A DNA stretch of 64,000 nt from Enteractinococcus fodinae (GCF_031458395.1 NZ_JAVDYJ010000001.1:2728001-2792000), one strand, 5' to 3'. Positions 36,350-45,418 are shown, counted from the stretch's first letter. Notes: generated by a model from the letters alone, not told the origin. Program-made: numbers and translations.

Positions 36350-37036
36350 TCAGCTCGGGCGTAGCTCCGGTTCGGTCAGACCGAGGGCATTCGTCCACAG
36401 ACGTGTTGCGGTCTCGACAAGCACCTCAATGTCGTGCTCGAGGTCGAAAAGAAAAGCATCAGTTGCCAAACGCGAGACCATGCCGGAGAGCGCCATTGCC
36501 GCTACTTCAGCATCCACCTGACGATCTGCCAAACCGCGCTCTTGCAGGCTTGCGATCGCACGCGCATTGCGGCTGACGAAGGCGTCCGAACGGGCCTTAC
36601 GCAACGCCCGGAACCGCGGATCAACCCAAGAGACCTGCTGGAGCAACTGGTTCAGTCGTGCATTACGGCTATAGGCCTCGAAATATGCTCGGTTGCTGGC
36701 ATCGATGATGGCCACCGGGTCATCGGTTCGCTCAATCATCCCCGTACCGGGGTGGAGCATATCGTTTTGTGCTTCGTGGAGGACAGCCGCAAAGATCACG
36801 TCTTTACTGTCAAACCAGGTGTAAAAACTGCCGATCGAGCACTTCGCCTCTTCGGCAATATCCACGAGCCTTGAGTCCAGATAACCATCCCGTTCGAAAA
36901 TGGTTCGGGCCGCTGCGATGAGAGCATCCCTGGTGCGTTTACCCCGGGCGGTTTGCGGCTGGGGTCCTAGCTTCAAGGGGTCGACGAGGTCCGGAACCAC
37001 ATCGCCTGCAGAGTTCTCATCAGACATAACGGTCAT
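36350..37036 (-). CDS. TetR-family transcriptional regulator
   Basis: 228 residues with an N-terminal lead of about 30. HTH region RTRDALIAAARTIFERDGYLDSRLVDIAEEAKCSIGSFYTWFDSKDVIFAAVLHEA (about 34-89) is standard TetR; the C-terminal two thirds is the ligand/dimer domain, unlike KstR-type proteins as far as can be judged by eye. ATG 37036 or 37027. Last gene of an apparent HAD-ACAD-TetR operon whose promoter carries the TTGAA operator at 39072-39095, so autoregulation with acyl-CoA as inducer is a reasonable inference. Candidate regulator of the five TTGAA sites. Confidence 0.9.
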   Translation of the reverse strand: MTVMSDENSAGDVVPDLVDPLKLGPQPQTARGKRTRDALIAAARTIFERDGYLDSRLVDIAEEAKCSIGSFYTWFDSKDVIFAAVLHEAQNDMLHPGTGMIERTDDPVAIIDASNRAYFEAYSRNARLNQLLQQVSWVDPRFRALRKARSDAFVSRNARAIASLQERGLADRQVDAEVAAMALSGMVSRLATDAFLFDLEHDIEVLVETATRLWTNALGLTEPELRPS

Positions 37037-37095
37037 TCTACTATTCCTGTTCTCCTACTCGGCCTCAAGCGTGAAGCGAGCGCCGGGGCAATTGA

Positions 37096-38319
37096 TTATT
37101 TCTTCTTGCCCCAGTCTGGGCAGCGACGGCGGTACTCACGACGGGCGATGGTCATCTTGTGGACCTCGTCCGGCCCGTCGGCGAGCCGAAGAGTCCGCAT
37201 GTGTGCATACCACATGGCCAGGGGGAAGTCATCGCTCACACCTCCGCCACCGTGTACCTGAATTGCCCTGTCCAGCACGCGCAGGGCGACATTGGGCGCC
37301 GCTACTTTAATCGCTGCGATCTCAGTACGGGCCTGCTTGTTCCCGACCGTGTCCATGAGATAGGCGGTTTTGAGGGTCAGTAACCGGACCATTTCTATAT
37401 CGATACGTGCTTCGGCCACCCAGTCTTGAATGTTGGCACGGTTTGCGATCGGCTCCCCGAAAGCAACTCTCGATTGTGCGCGATCGATCATCATATCCAA
37501 AGCCCGCTCGGCGACACCGATGGCTCGCATACAGTGATGGATTCGCCCGGGCCCTAACCGGGCCTGGCTGATCATGAAGCCATCGCCTTCTCCTGCGAGT
37601 AGCGCTTCACGGGGCACGCGGACGTTGTCAAAAACGATTTCTGCGTGGCCCTCGCGGTCCTGATAGCCAAAGACCGGCAGTCCGCGGATGACTTTAATCC
37701 CGGGGGTGTCCATTGGCACGACCATCATTGACTGTTGACGGTGAGTCGAAGCGTCTGGGTCGGTTTTACCCATGACGATCAGCACCTTGCAGTTCTTATG
37801 TAAAGCGTTAGAGGTCCACCACTTGCGCCCGTTGATGACGTACTCATCGCCGTCAAGAACCATTGAGGTTTCGATGTTCGTCGCGTCCGCACTAGCGACC
37901 TGGGGCTCGGTCATCGCAAAACCTGAAGCGATCTCACCGTTGAGCAGCGGTCGCAGCCACTTTTCCTTGTGCTCTTCGGTACCGAACAGGCTCAGGACCT
38001 CCATGTTGCCGGTATCTGGCGCATTACAATTGATGGCCTCGGGTGCGATTTCAAGACTCCGACCGGTGATCTCGGCCAAGTGCGCGTACTCAAGATTGGT
38101 GAGGCCTGGACCCCATTCGGGATCCGGGTGGAAGAGATTCCACAGCCCCCGCTCACGCGCCTCGGTCTTGAGGTCCTCAAGGATCTGAGGCTGATGATTT
38201 GGATCGCCGGACGCGTCCATCTGTTCCCGGTAGACCGGTTCCGCAGGGTAGATGTGCTCGTCCATAAAGCTGAGCAGCTTGTCACGGTATTCTTGACCGC
38301 GTTCACTTAGTTCTAACAT
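37096..38319 (-). CDS. Acyl-CoA dehydrogenase, ACAD10/11 type
   Basis: 407 residues. Carries the subfamily segments [35 protein letters not shown] (about 93-112), [19 protein letters not shown] (about 134-152), [22 protein letters not shown] and [32 protein letters not shown]. Paralogue of the genes at 25.0 and 40.9 kb. Thirty bases downstream of a HAD hydrolase gene and 59 bases upstream of the TetR gene. In human ACAD10 a HAD domain, a kinase domain and this ACAD are fused; here HAD and ACAD are separate but adjacent. Confidence 0.93.
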   Translation of the reverse strand: MLELSERGQEYRDKLLSFMDEHIYPAEPVYREQMDASGDPNHQPQILEDLKTEARERGLWNLFHPDPEWGPGLTNLEYAHLAEITGRSLEIAPEAINCNAPDTGNMEVLSLFGTEEHKEKWLRPLLNGEIASGFAMTEPQVASADATNIETSMVLDGDEYVINGRKWWTSNALHKNCKVLIVMGKTDPDASTHRQQSMMVVPMDTPGIKVIRGLPVFGYQDREGHAEIVFDNVRVPREALLAGEGDGFMISQARLGPGRIHHCMRAIGVAERALDMMIDRAQSRVAFGEPIANRANIQDWVAEARIDIEMVRLLTLKTAYLMDTVGNKQARTEIAAIKVAAPNVALRVLDRAIQVHGGGGVSDDFPLAMWYAHMRTLRLADGPDEVHKMTIARREYRRRCPDWGKKK

Positions 38320-38349
38320 GGTGTCCGTTCCTGGTGAGTTAGTCAGATT

Positions 38350-39027
38350 TCATCTGGGGGTAGTGGGGCCGACGGGGAGCGCGAGAAGCTCCTCCAGACG
38401 CGCTATTGTCTCCGGCGCGGTCCGGTGGAGGACCCCTCGGATGCCGAGTCTGGCTGCACCGTCGAGGTTGTTTTGCAGATCATCTACTAAGATGCACTCT
38501 TCGGGAGCGACACCAAGTTGTTCGCAGGCGATGCGATAGATCCGTCGTGATGGTTTGCGGACTCCGACCTTGCCGGATATCACGCTCACGTCGAAGAGTT
38601 CGTCCAGGTCGATTCGGGCATAACAATCGCGTCCGAGTGAGTTGGAAACGAGTGCTACTGGCACCCCGCGACGGCGCACCTCCATCACTGCCTCGATCAT
38701 CGTTTCTTCCAAGTCCAGATACCCGTCAAAGCGGGCCAATAGACCCTGAGGCTCAACCCTGCCACCAGCCTCGGTCAGAGCCGCTGCGAAGGCCTTTTCG
38801 AATTCCTCTTCCTCCTGGCGTCCGACCTCGTGTTCAATCAGCGCTGTCCGCGCTTCTTCATTGGTGCTGAGCACATTCAACGCTGTCTCGGGCGCTAAGC
38901 CCAGATCTACACTGAGCGCTCGGAAAGCGTCCAGAACGGAACTGGTGAGCACCCCGCCGAAATCGATGAGCAACGCGGAGGGCGGACTCGCCCCGCCCGA
39001 TTGTGTGTCGAACGCTGACGAATCCAT
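38350..39027 (-). CDS. HAD-family hydrolase, ACAD10/epoxide-hydrolase N-terminal type
   Basis: 225 residues. HAD motif I is LLIDFGGVLTSS (about 19-30): nucleophile Asp followed by FGG, so the second acid of DxD is Gly, as in the HAD domains of soluble epoxide hydrolase and ACAD10. Motif II VALVSNSLG (about 122-130), motif III Lys in VGVRKPSRRIY (about 153-163), motif IV ILVDDLQNNLDGAARLG (about 174-190). Alpha-helical cap between I and II. Lack of the second Asp casts doubt on ordinary phosphatase activity. First gene of the HAD-ACAD-TetR operon. Confidence 0.88.
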   Translation of the reverse strand: MDSSAFDTQSGGASPPSALLIDFGGVLTSSVLDAFRALSVDLGLAPETALNVLSTNEEARTALIEHEVGRQEEEEFEKAFAAALTEAGGRVEPQGLLARFDGYLDLEETMIEAVMEVRRRGVPVALVSNSLGRDCYARIDLDELFDVSVISGKVGVRKPSRRIYRIACEQLGVAPEECILVDDLQNNLDGAARLGIRGVLHRTAPETIARLEELLALPVGPTTPR

Positions 39028-39071
39028 AGCTGCAACCCTTCGTCGATACCGAATATCCTACGAGGAGACTA

Positions 39072-39095
39072 CTTGAACCCTAATTCATATTCAAG
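39072..39095. promoter_or_regulatory. TTGAA/TTCA-type operator before the HAD-ACAD-TetR operon
   Basis: CTTGAACCCTAATTCATATT then CAAG; arms CTTGAA / TTCAAG perfect. Lies 45 bp before the HAD start on the minus strand. Confidence 0.65.
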
Positions 39096-39380
39096 TGTAA
39101 GTTGAGCGGAGACAGTGCGCCGGTTCAGAGCGAGGCGTATCCAGGCATACTGGCAAAAGACCTGCACCATTCTGGTGTCAGCCCTTGCGGCGGGGACCGA
39201 GATGCTACTTGTAACGCTCCAGAAGATATGCTTCCTTCATTTGTCACCTCTAAGAGTCCTGAAAGTACATCGGTGTGAAGGCGTTGGCATCGACCGTTGG
39301 TTATGGAGATGCACCGTCTGTACCCGTTCGCGGAAGCTGCACAGAATTAGATAGCGGAAGCATTTCGGGCTCCTGCAATA

Positions 39381-39421
39381 AGGGGGCTTCAGGTTCGAAT
39401 TGATAGAACCTGAAGCCCCCT
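39381..39421 (-). terminator. Terminator after binding-protein gene 2
   Basis: Perfect 16-bp stem AGGGGGCTTCAGGTTC / GAACCTGAAGCCCCCT with a 9-nt loop. Confidence 0.8.
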
Positions 39422-39448
39422 ATCTTCGAGCGGGTAGGAGAACTGTCC

Positions 39449-40720
39449 TTATTTCGGCCTGTTCTGCAGACCTACCTCGGTGTAGATTGCTTCGGTAAGT
39501 TCCGTGAAGTCTACTTCGCCGGGTTCCCACCACTCGTCGAGTTCTTCAAAGTCACCGGCGTCTTCATAACCGAGCTCCTGAACCCGGCTCTCCCATTCCT
39601 CACCCAACTCTGGGATCGAGTCAAGCAGTTCCTCGGACACCAAGCCGGTTTCGCGAACCGAAGCTAGCAACTCTTCATTCGCTTCCCCGATAGCTTGATC
39701 CACCTCGTCATCGAACGGTACGACCGCGCCACCAGCACCTTTGGCCTGTATGACAGCTTGTTGAATACCATCTATCGAAGAGTTCAATGCGTTGGCATTG
39801 CCTTCGACCCATCGCGCATCATAAATGATCTGCTGATAAGCCAGCGGCAATTCATTAAAACTTGGGCCAGCTAATTCGGCTGCAACTGTCCGCGAGGACA
39901 TGGAGTTCTCGTCTGACGTATAAATAATGTAGGGCGCGACTTCTGGCACGCCACCTTCGGATGAAGAGTGCAGCTGCGCCATTGAACAGTCGACGGTGCC
40001 TCGCTGTAAGGCCTCGAATGTTTCCACCCATTCCAGGGAGACCGGTGTGGCTCCGATATTTTCGACCACCGCGTGATGAGCGGTACTGGCAACTCGGGTC
40101 TGGTTCCCTGCCCAGTCAGAAGCGGATGTGTCCTCCGAATTGCATAGACCGTAATAGCCTCCAGCAGACATAAGCGGGGCGATGGGGGTGACACCTTGGG
40201 CTTCGAACTCGGCGCGTAGTCCGTCGCTTTGCTCACCGAGTTCAGCTGCCATTGCAGCATGTACGGCTTCACCCACAACAGGAGAAATCGGTAGCCCGGA
40301 CATAGAGGTTGCTAGTGCATCATAGGTAGGGAAATCACTGGGTTCGTATACCGGCAGATGGGTCGCAATATCGATGCGGCCATCGTTTAACGCGTCGATC
40401 ACTTCTCCATACCCAGCGATCGCTTGTCCATACGCTATGTCTAGAGTGATCTGACCGTTTGAACGTTCCTCGACCGCTTCTGCAAAAGCGTGCGTGCTCT
40501 GCGCAAGGACAGAGTTCGGAGAGCCAGCGGAAGGCTGATAAGTCAACGTCACCGGTTCTAAATCGGCAATCAGTTCGTCGACTTCTTCTTGCGGAGCTCC
40601 AAATTCAAACCCCTGCTCGCCATCAGACTGCTCCTCGGCGCCAGCCCCAGAGCAACCGCTTAGGACTAACCCCAAGCTTGCCGCCAGAGCTATTGGGACT
40701 GCATTACGAAATTTTCGCAT
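39449..40720 (-). CDS. dctP: TRAP transporter solute-binding lipoprotein (DctP family), paralogue 2
   Basis: 423 residues from ATG 40720, directly after GAGGAAAT; the frame opens 30 codons earlier without family sequence. Lipobox LVLSGC (Cys about 23). Shared block GFEFGAPQEEVDELIADLEP (about 37-56) then VTLTYQPSAGSPN, the IAYGQAIAGYGEVIDALNDGRIDI segment, EALQRGTVDCSMAQ and a C terminus LQNRPK. Closer by eye to the 45.7 and 47.2 kb paralogues than to those at 30.2 and 50.4 kb, but with unique changes (SGGYYGLCNSEDTSASDW becomes AGGYYGLCNSED), suggesting another ligand. Between two terminators, so a single-gene unit. Confidence 0.93.
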   Translation of the reverse strand: MRKFRNAVPIALAASLGLVLSGCSGAGAEEQSDGEQGFEFGAPQEEVDELIADLEPVTLTYQPSAGSPNSVLAQSTHAFAEAVEERSNGQITLDIAYGQAIAGYGEVIDALNDGRIDIATHLPVYEPSDFPTYDALATSMSGLPISPVVGEAVHAAMAAELGEQSDGLRAEFEAQGVTPIAPLMSAGGYYGLCNSEDTSASDWAGNQTRVASTAHHAVVENIGATPVSLEWVETFEALQRGTVDCSMAQLHSSSEGGVPEVAPYIIYTSDENSMSSRTVAAELAGPSFNELPLAYQQIIYDARWVEGNANALNSSIDGIQQAVIQAKGAGGAVVPFDDEVDQAIGEANEELLASVRETGLVSEELLDSIPELGEEWESRVQELGYEDAGDFEELDEWWEPGEVDFTELTEAIYTEVGLQNRPK

Positions 40721-40784
40721 ATTTCCTCTTTCATTCCAGGATGGCCGATGCATCGCTGGAATTTTCTGAATCAAAAAGTGATGA

Positions 40785-40800
40785 GTTGGATATAGCCAAC
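40785..40800 (-). promoter_or_regulatory. Palindrome at the promoter of binding-protein gene 2
   Basis: GTTGGATATAGCCAAC: GTTGG / CCAAC arms around an AT-rich centre that could itself be the -10 box (CTATAT on the minus strand). 65 bp before the start. Confidence 0.4.
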
Positions 40801-40811
40801 GGGCCGTCAAT

Positions 40812-40855
40812 AAAAAAGAACGCGCGGGTGTCGAATATTTTTCGTCACCCGCGCG
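40812..40855 (-). terminator. Strong Rho-independent terminator after the four-gene ACAD operon
   Basis: CGCGCGGGTG / CACCCGCGCG stem, and on the minus strand the tail TTCTTTTTTATT. Confidence 0.88.
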
Positions 40856-40887
40856 CTCTCAGTGTGTGTTACTCCAAGGTGTAGGAG

Positions 40888-42180
40888 TTAGTGTTGCGAA
40901 ATTTCGTGGCGGCCGACCACCATGTGATGAACCTCGTCCGGGCCATCGGCGAAACGCAGATGACGCACATCCGCGTACAGTTCTGGCAGTGGCGTGAACT
41001 GCGACATACCGTACGCGCCGTGGATCTGGATCGCCTGGTCAATGATCTGACAGGTTTTCTCTGGAATTGCCGCCTTGGCCATCGAAACCCAGACTCGGGC
41101 TTCTTTGTTACCTAGTACATCCATGGCCTTGGCTGCCTTGAGTACTAGCAGGCGCATCGATTCGATCTCGATGCGAGCGCGCGAGATTTTCTCAAGGTTG
41201 CCACCCAGCTTCGAGAGTGTCTGACCGAACGCAGTACGTGAGTTACCGCGCTTGACCATGTAGTCCAAAGCAACTTCGGCCTTACCGATGGTGCGCATGC
41301 AGTGGTGAATGCGTCCAGGGCCCAATCGCAGCTGTGAGATCTCGAAGCCTCGACCTTCGCCCAGCAGCATGTTGGATTCCGGTACCCGCACGTTGTTGAA
41401 GCGCATGTGCATGTGGCCTCTTGGTGCATGGTCCTCACCGAAAACCTGCATCGGGCCGACAATCTCGACACCTGGGGTGTCCATTGGCACCAGGATCTGC
41501 GAGTGGTTGCGGTTACGATCGTCCCCGTCGTTGGTCTTGACCATCATGATGAGAATTTTGCATCGTGGATCGCCGGCACCGGAGATGTAGTGTTTTTCTC
41601 CGTTGATGACCCATTCGCCGTTTTCTAGCACTGCCGTGGTCGAGACATTTTTAGCGTCAGAAGTCGCCACGTTCGGTTCAGTCATAACGTAGGCAGAGCG
41701 GATCTCACCATCGAGCAGCGGCTGTAGCCACTGCTCCTTCTGTTCTGGTGTACCAACGCGTTCAAGGACTTCCATGTTCCCGGTGTCCGGCGCGGAGCAG
41801 TTCATCGTCTCCGACGCCAACGGGCTTTTGCCGAGTTCAATGGCGATGTAGGCATAGTCGAGGTTCGAAAGACCTTCACCGGTTTCGGAGTCCGGTAAGA
41901 AGAAGTTCCACAGGCCTTCTTCTTTTGCCTTATCTTTGGCTTTTTGAAGAACCTCAAGCTGCCCGGGAGCGAAGCTCCAGCGGTCGGTGTGTCCCTCGCC
42001 GAGTTTCTGAAACTCTTCGTACATCGGGTCGACAGTTTCTTTGATGAACCGCTTCACGTGATTCAACAGCGGTACGGCTTTATCCGACATCCGCAAGTCA
42101 TTTAGTGTGTCTTGCGGAGTGAGGTCACCCATCCCGTCCTGATTGTCGCCCACAAGTTTGTCTTCAGTTGTAGTCTGCAA
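40888..42180 (-). CDS. Acyl-CoA dehydrogenase, ACAD10/11 type
   Basis: 430 residues from TTG 42180, chosen because AAGGAG lies ten bases upstream; an ATG 16 codons in is the alternative and the longer frame is unlikely. Subfamily segments: [91 protein letters not shown] and [44 protein letters not shown]. Slightly longer N terminus than its paralogues at 25.0 and 37.1 kb. Last gene of the SDR-ACAD-ACAD-ACAD operon, before a strong terminator. Confidence 0.92.
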   Translation of the reverse strand: MQTTTEDKLVGDNQDGMGDLTPQDTLNDLRMSDKAVPLLNHVKRFIKETVDPMYEEFQKLGEGHTDRWSFAPGQLEVLQKAKDKAKEEGLWNFFLPDSETGEGLSNLDYAYIAIELGKSPLASETMNCSAPDTGNMEVLERVGTPEQKEQWLQPLLDGEIRSAYVMTEPNVATSDAKNVSTTAVLENGEWVINGEKHYISGAGDPRCKILIMMVKTNDGDDRNRNHSQILVPMDTPGVEIVGPMQVFGEDHAPRGHMHMRFNNVRVPESNMLLGEGRGFEISQLRLGPGRIHHCMRTIGKAEVALDYMVKRGNSRTAFGQTLSKLGGNLEKISRARIEIESMRLLVLKAAKAMDVLGNKEARVWVSMAKAAIPEKTCQIIDQAIQIHGAYGMSQFTPLPELYADVRHLRFADGPDEVHHMVVGRHEISQH

Positions 42181-42318
42181 TTGCGTTATTCTCCTTAGCT
42201 CGGGCCGAGCCTCTGCTGCGGCGATGGTGGCGTATGTCGCGACCATCCGGTGTTTCTTTCCGTCCGTGAAAAACTCACAGACGATGTGGCACAAAAGTTT
42301 TCAAAATACGTTGTTGTG

Positions 42319-43443
42319 CTAGTCGAGGGTGATGTCAATGAGGGGCGCCAGTTGGCGTCGCTGCGCTGCAGCGTGGCCAAGGATCAGCTCATCTGCTTTG
42401 GCACGCTTCAGGTAGAGATGCAGTGGAAATTCCCACGTCATACCGTTGCCACCGTGCATCTGTAGCGCTTCTTCGGCGGCATTGACGGCCACGGTCGACG
42501 CGTACGATCCGGCCACCAAGGAGCAGAGTTCTGCTTCTTCAATGGTTTCTTCGCCCGCCTGCCATGCCGAGGCAACCCGGGCAGCGTAGGTCACGGCTGC
42601 ACCGGCCTGCGACACCGCCAGCCAGAGATCGGCCATCCGGTGTTTGATCGCCTGATAGGAACCGATGGTTCGACCGAACTGGCGACGTTCCTTGATGTAG
42701 TCCAGCGCCAGGTCGAACGACCGTTGCGCCACCCCGTACTGCTCGGCCGCCAGGATCGTCCGTCCGATAACGGTCGCTGCCCGCACGGCATCGGCTGCTT
42801 GAGCGCCGCGCCCAAGGACACGAGCTGGTGCATCAGCAAAGGTCACATCGGCTAAGCGACGGCTTTGGTCGAGGGTCAGGAACGCTTCGGCCTTCGCATC
42901 AGCGGCAGCGACCGAGGCAACGATAGTGTCATCGCCACTACCGGAGACGACGATCAGTTCATCGGCACCGGCTGCTTCGATCACGCCTGGGACCGTTCCG
43001 TTGACCACGGCATCTTCCCCAGACTCGACCACGGTGACGCCCGAATCTAGTGTGGCAGAGGTCGCCGGGCAGGCAACCGCAGCGAACGCTTCGCCAGCTG
43101 CTAACCGCTCGACGAGTTCAGTGGCACCCAGCCTAACTGCCAGGGTGGTGGCAACGACAGCGGAGGAAAAGAACCGAACCGGCGCAACGGCGCGGCCAAT
43201 TTCCTCCGAGACGACTGCGGCCTCGGAGATCGTGGCGCCAGCTCCATCAAGCTCCTCAGGAACTAACAGAGCTGCCAGCCCGAGTTCCTCAGCCCACGCA
43301 GCGTCGAGTGCAGAAGTGTCGGTATCGGGGTCGTCGTAAAGACTTGCGACAAAAGCGCTGTCGCTTTTCGACTCAAGAAGACTGCGAATGCTGTCTCGCA
43401 GGTCCTCTTCGATTTCGCTTGGGAGCAGGTCAATATCTGTCAT
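42319..43443 (-). CDS. Acyl-CoA dehydrogenase, partner subunit
   Basis: 374 residues. ACAD fold with a diverged middle: GAAQAADAVRAATVIGRTILAAEQYGVAQRSFDLALDYIKERRQFGRTIGSYQAIKHRMADLW (C-terminal helices), MHGGNGMTWEFPLHLYLKRAKADE. The central FAD-binding TEP...S pattern of ordinary ACADs is not visible. Start ATG overlaps the stop of the neighbouring ACAD (ATGA). Such adjacent long/short ACAD pairs form alpha2-beta2 heterotetramers in actinobacterial sterol and branched-acid degradation; the same is inferred here. Confidence 0.9.
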   Translation of the reverse strand: MTDIDLLPSEIEEDLRDSIRSLLESKSDSAFVASLYDDPDTDTSALDAAWAEELGLAALLVPEELDGAGATISEAAVVSEEIGRAVAPVRFFSSAVVATTLAVRLGATELVERLAAGEAFAAVACPATSATLDSGVTVVESGEDAVVNGTVPGVIEAAGADELIVVSGSGDDTIVASVAAADAKAEAFLTLDQSRRLADVTFADAPARVLGRGAQAADAVRAATVIGRTILAAEQYGVAQRSFDLALDYIKERRQFGRTIGSYQAIKHRMADLWLAVSQAGAAVTYAARVASAWQAGEETIEEAELCSLVAGSYASTVAVNAAEEALQMHGGNGMTWEFPLHLYLKRAKADELILGHAAAQRRQLAPLIDITLD

Positions 43444-44642
43444 TTAGGGAGATCCTTGAAAGCCACGTCCTTGTCGACCCGGTGTTCACCTGGAAGACCA
43501 AGAACTCGTTCTGCAATAATGTTTCGAATAATTTCGCTCGTGCCGCCCTCGATTGAGTTGCCCTTGGCTCGTAGGTAGCGGTACCCGGGGATGCGCCCGG
43601 TCATGGAGTGTTCGACGGGACGACGCATTTCATACGTGTCGTAGCGCAGGCCATCAACACCACTGAGCGCGATTTCCAAACCGGACAAGAGTTGGTTGTT
43701 GGTCGCGAAGGCGAGTTTCGCGCCCGATCCTTCGGGTCCCGGCTGACCGGCCGCGAGTTTCTGGCTGAGTCGCTCGCTCATCATGCGAGACGCCTCTACT
43801 TCTACCCAGAGGCGGACGAGTTCGTCATGCAGCAGCGGGTCGCGATATTCGGGATTGTCCCGCCAGGTTTTGGCGACCTGGGCGATCATGCCGCCTTCAC
43901 GCGGATTGCCACCCCCGATAGCCACGCGTTCGTTGTTGAGAGTGGTGTTAGAAATTTTCCAGCCCTGGCCCGGTTCACCGAGCATGTAGCCTGCGGGGAT
44001 CTGGACGTCAGTCAAAAAGACTTCGTTGAATTCCGCTTCACCAGTGATCTGACGCAGCCCTCGAACCTCGACCCCTGGGGCATGCATGTCAAGCAGGAAG
44101 TAGCTGAGCCCCTGGTGCTTCGGGACCTCGGTGTCAGTGCGTGCTACCAGGATCGCCATGTCGGCGTTATGGGCCGAGGAGGTCCATACTTTCTGGCCAT
44201 TGATGAGGTATCCGTCTTCATTGCGCACCGCACGAGTCGCGACAGCCGCGAGGTCAGAGCCCGCACCGGGTTCAGAAAACAGCTGGCAGAAGATGGTTTC
44301 TAAGGTGTAGATCTTGCGGAGTACAGCACGCTGTTCTTCGTTGCCGTAGGCCACGATCGTCGGGGCGGCCATTCCGAAACCAATGGTGTTGCTACCCCGC
44401 GGCGGCGGCTGCAGACCAGCTTTGGTCATTTGGTCAGCTGCGAATTCGCGCAGACTTGTTGAGACACCTAGTCCACCGTCACCAACGGGGAAGTTTACCC
44501 AGGCGAGGCCGTGGTCAAACTGGACCCCGTACTTTTCCTGATCGGACATCTCAGCTGTCGTCGCGGCGGCTGCCGCATTGACAGCGTCGACCACCGCTTG
44601 TTGTTCAGTGGTGAGCTCTTGCTCAATATCGGTGGTACTCAA
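43440..44642 (-). CDS. Acyl-CoA dehydrogenase, FAD-binding subunit of a pair
   Basis: 400 residues, TTG start overlapping the SDR stop (TTGA). FQLFSEPGAGSDLAAVATRA type FAD segment (CQLFSEPGAGSDLAAV, about 119-134), NGQKVWTSSAHNADMAILVARTD, GQGWKISNTTLNNERVAIGGG, and C-terminal RAKGNSIEGGTSEIIRNIIAERVLGLPGE (about 357-385), which carries the canonical EGGTSEI motif. With the short ACAD of the overlapping gene it probably forms one enzyme. Resembles FadE-type proteins that act on bulky or branched acyl-CoA. Confidence 0.93.
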   Translation of the reverse strand: MSTTDIEQELTTEQQAVVDAVNAAAAATTAEMSDQEKYGVQFDHGLAWVNFPVGDGGLGVSTSLREFAADQMTKAGLQPPPRGSNTIGFGMAAPTIVAYGNEEQRAVLRKIYTLETIFCQLFSEPGAGSDLAAVATRAVRNEDGYLINGQKVWTSSAHNADMAILVARTDTEVPKHQGLSYFLLDMHAPGVEVRGLRQITGEAEFNEVFLTDVQIPAGYMLGEPGQGWKISNTTLNNERVAIGGGNPREGGMIAQVAKTWRDNPEYRDPLLHDELVRLWVEVEASRMMSERLSQKLAAGQPGPEGSGAKLAFATNNQLLSGLEIALSGVDGLRYDTYEMRRPVEHSMTGRIPGYRYLRAKGNSIEGGTSEIIRNIIAERVLGLPGEHRVDKDVAFKDLPK

Positions 44643-45391
44643 TTTTTTGGTCCTCCTGCTACGTAGATAACTTGACCGGATACGAACCCTGCTTCTTCAC
44701 TTGCCAGGAAGGAAGCCGTGTGGGCAACGTCTTCGGGGCGTCCGGTTCGCTGCACAGGGATGCTCTGGGCGGCAGCCGCTGTGAATTCTTCAAAAGATGT
44801 GCCGAGCCGTTCGGCGGTGGCACGTGTCATGTCAGTTTCGATAAAACCCGGTGCGATGGCATTGGCCGTGATGCCGAATTTGCCGAGCTCAAAAGCGTAA
44901 GTCTTTGTGATGCCTTGGATCCCGGCTTTGGCGGCCGCGTAGTTGGCTTGGCCGCGATTGCCCAATGCCGAAGTCGACGACATGGAGATGATCCGACCGA
45001 AGTTCTCTTCCACCATGTACTTCTGACAGGCCTTGGTGATTAGAAAATTCCCGGTCAGGTGAACGCTGAGGACGGCCTGGAACTCGTGCACGGGCATCTT
45101 GAATAGCAAGTTATCTTTCAAGATCCCGGCATTATTGACCAAGACTGTGGGAGGTCCAAGTTGCTCGGCCACTTGGGTCACGGCTTGCTCGGAAGCATTC
45201 TCATCGGTGATATCGGCGGCGACCGTGATGGCTTCACCGCCCGCACGCTGAATGCGCTCAACGACCTCTTGAGCCTCGTTCTCATTGAGATCGATAATGC
45301 CGACTTTCATACCATCGGCGGCAAACCGTTCACTGACTGCAGCGCCGATTCCGCGCGCCCCGCCAGTAACGATCGCAGTGCGATTTGTCAT
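44639..45391 (-). CDS. SDR, 3-oxoacyl reductase/3-hydroxyacyl-CoA dehydrogenase (FabG-like)
   Basis: 250 residues from ATG 45391, with AGGAGAG upstream; the longer frame adds 20 unlike residues. TGGARGIGAAVSERFA (about 9-24), NNAGILKDN (about 86-94), SMSSTSALGNRGQANYAAAKAG (Ser and YxxxK), ITANAIAPGFIETDMT, VSGQVIYVAGGP. Strongly FabG-like, here within a beta-oxidation operon, so it likely oxidises 3-hydroxyacyl-CoA or reduces the ketoacyl form. First gene of the four-gene operon. Confidence 0.92.
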   Translation of the reverse strand: MTNRTAIVTGGARGIGAAVSERFAADGMKVGIIDLNENEAQEVVERIQRAGGEAITVAADITDENASEQAVTQVAEQLGPPTVLVNNAGILKDNLLFKMPVHEFQAVLSVHLTGNFLITKACQKYMVEENFGRIISMSSTSALGNRGQANYAAAKAGIQGITKTYAFELGKFGITANAIAPGFIETDMTRATAERLGTSFEEFTAAAAQSIPVQRTGRPEDVAHTASFLASEEAGFVSGQVIYVAGGPKN

Positions 45392-45418
45392 AAAGGTGTC
45401 TCTCCTACTGAGTGAGTG

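Larger units (their letters stand above)
39028..39448. other. 421-bp intergenic region with operator and terminator
   Basis: Holds the promoter side of the HAD-ACAD-TetR operon with the TTGAA operator (39072-39095) and, at the far end, the terminator of binding-protein gene 2 (39381-39421). The middle 280 bases (about 39100-39380) show no convincing gene; a 79-codon plus-strand frame there has an Arg/Cys-rich composition and no ribosome site. It may be relict DNA. Confidence 0.6.

Noticed and set aside
39115-39354. 79-codon frame between the HAD gene and receptor gene 2
   Set aside because: Composition unlike real proteins of this genome (Arg, Cys and Trp rich), no ribosome site.
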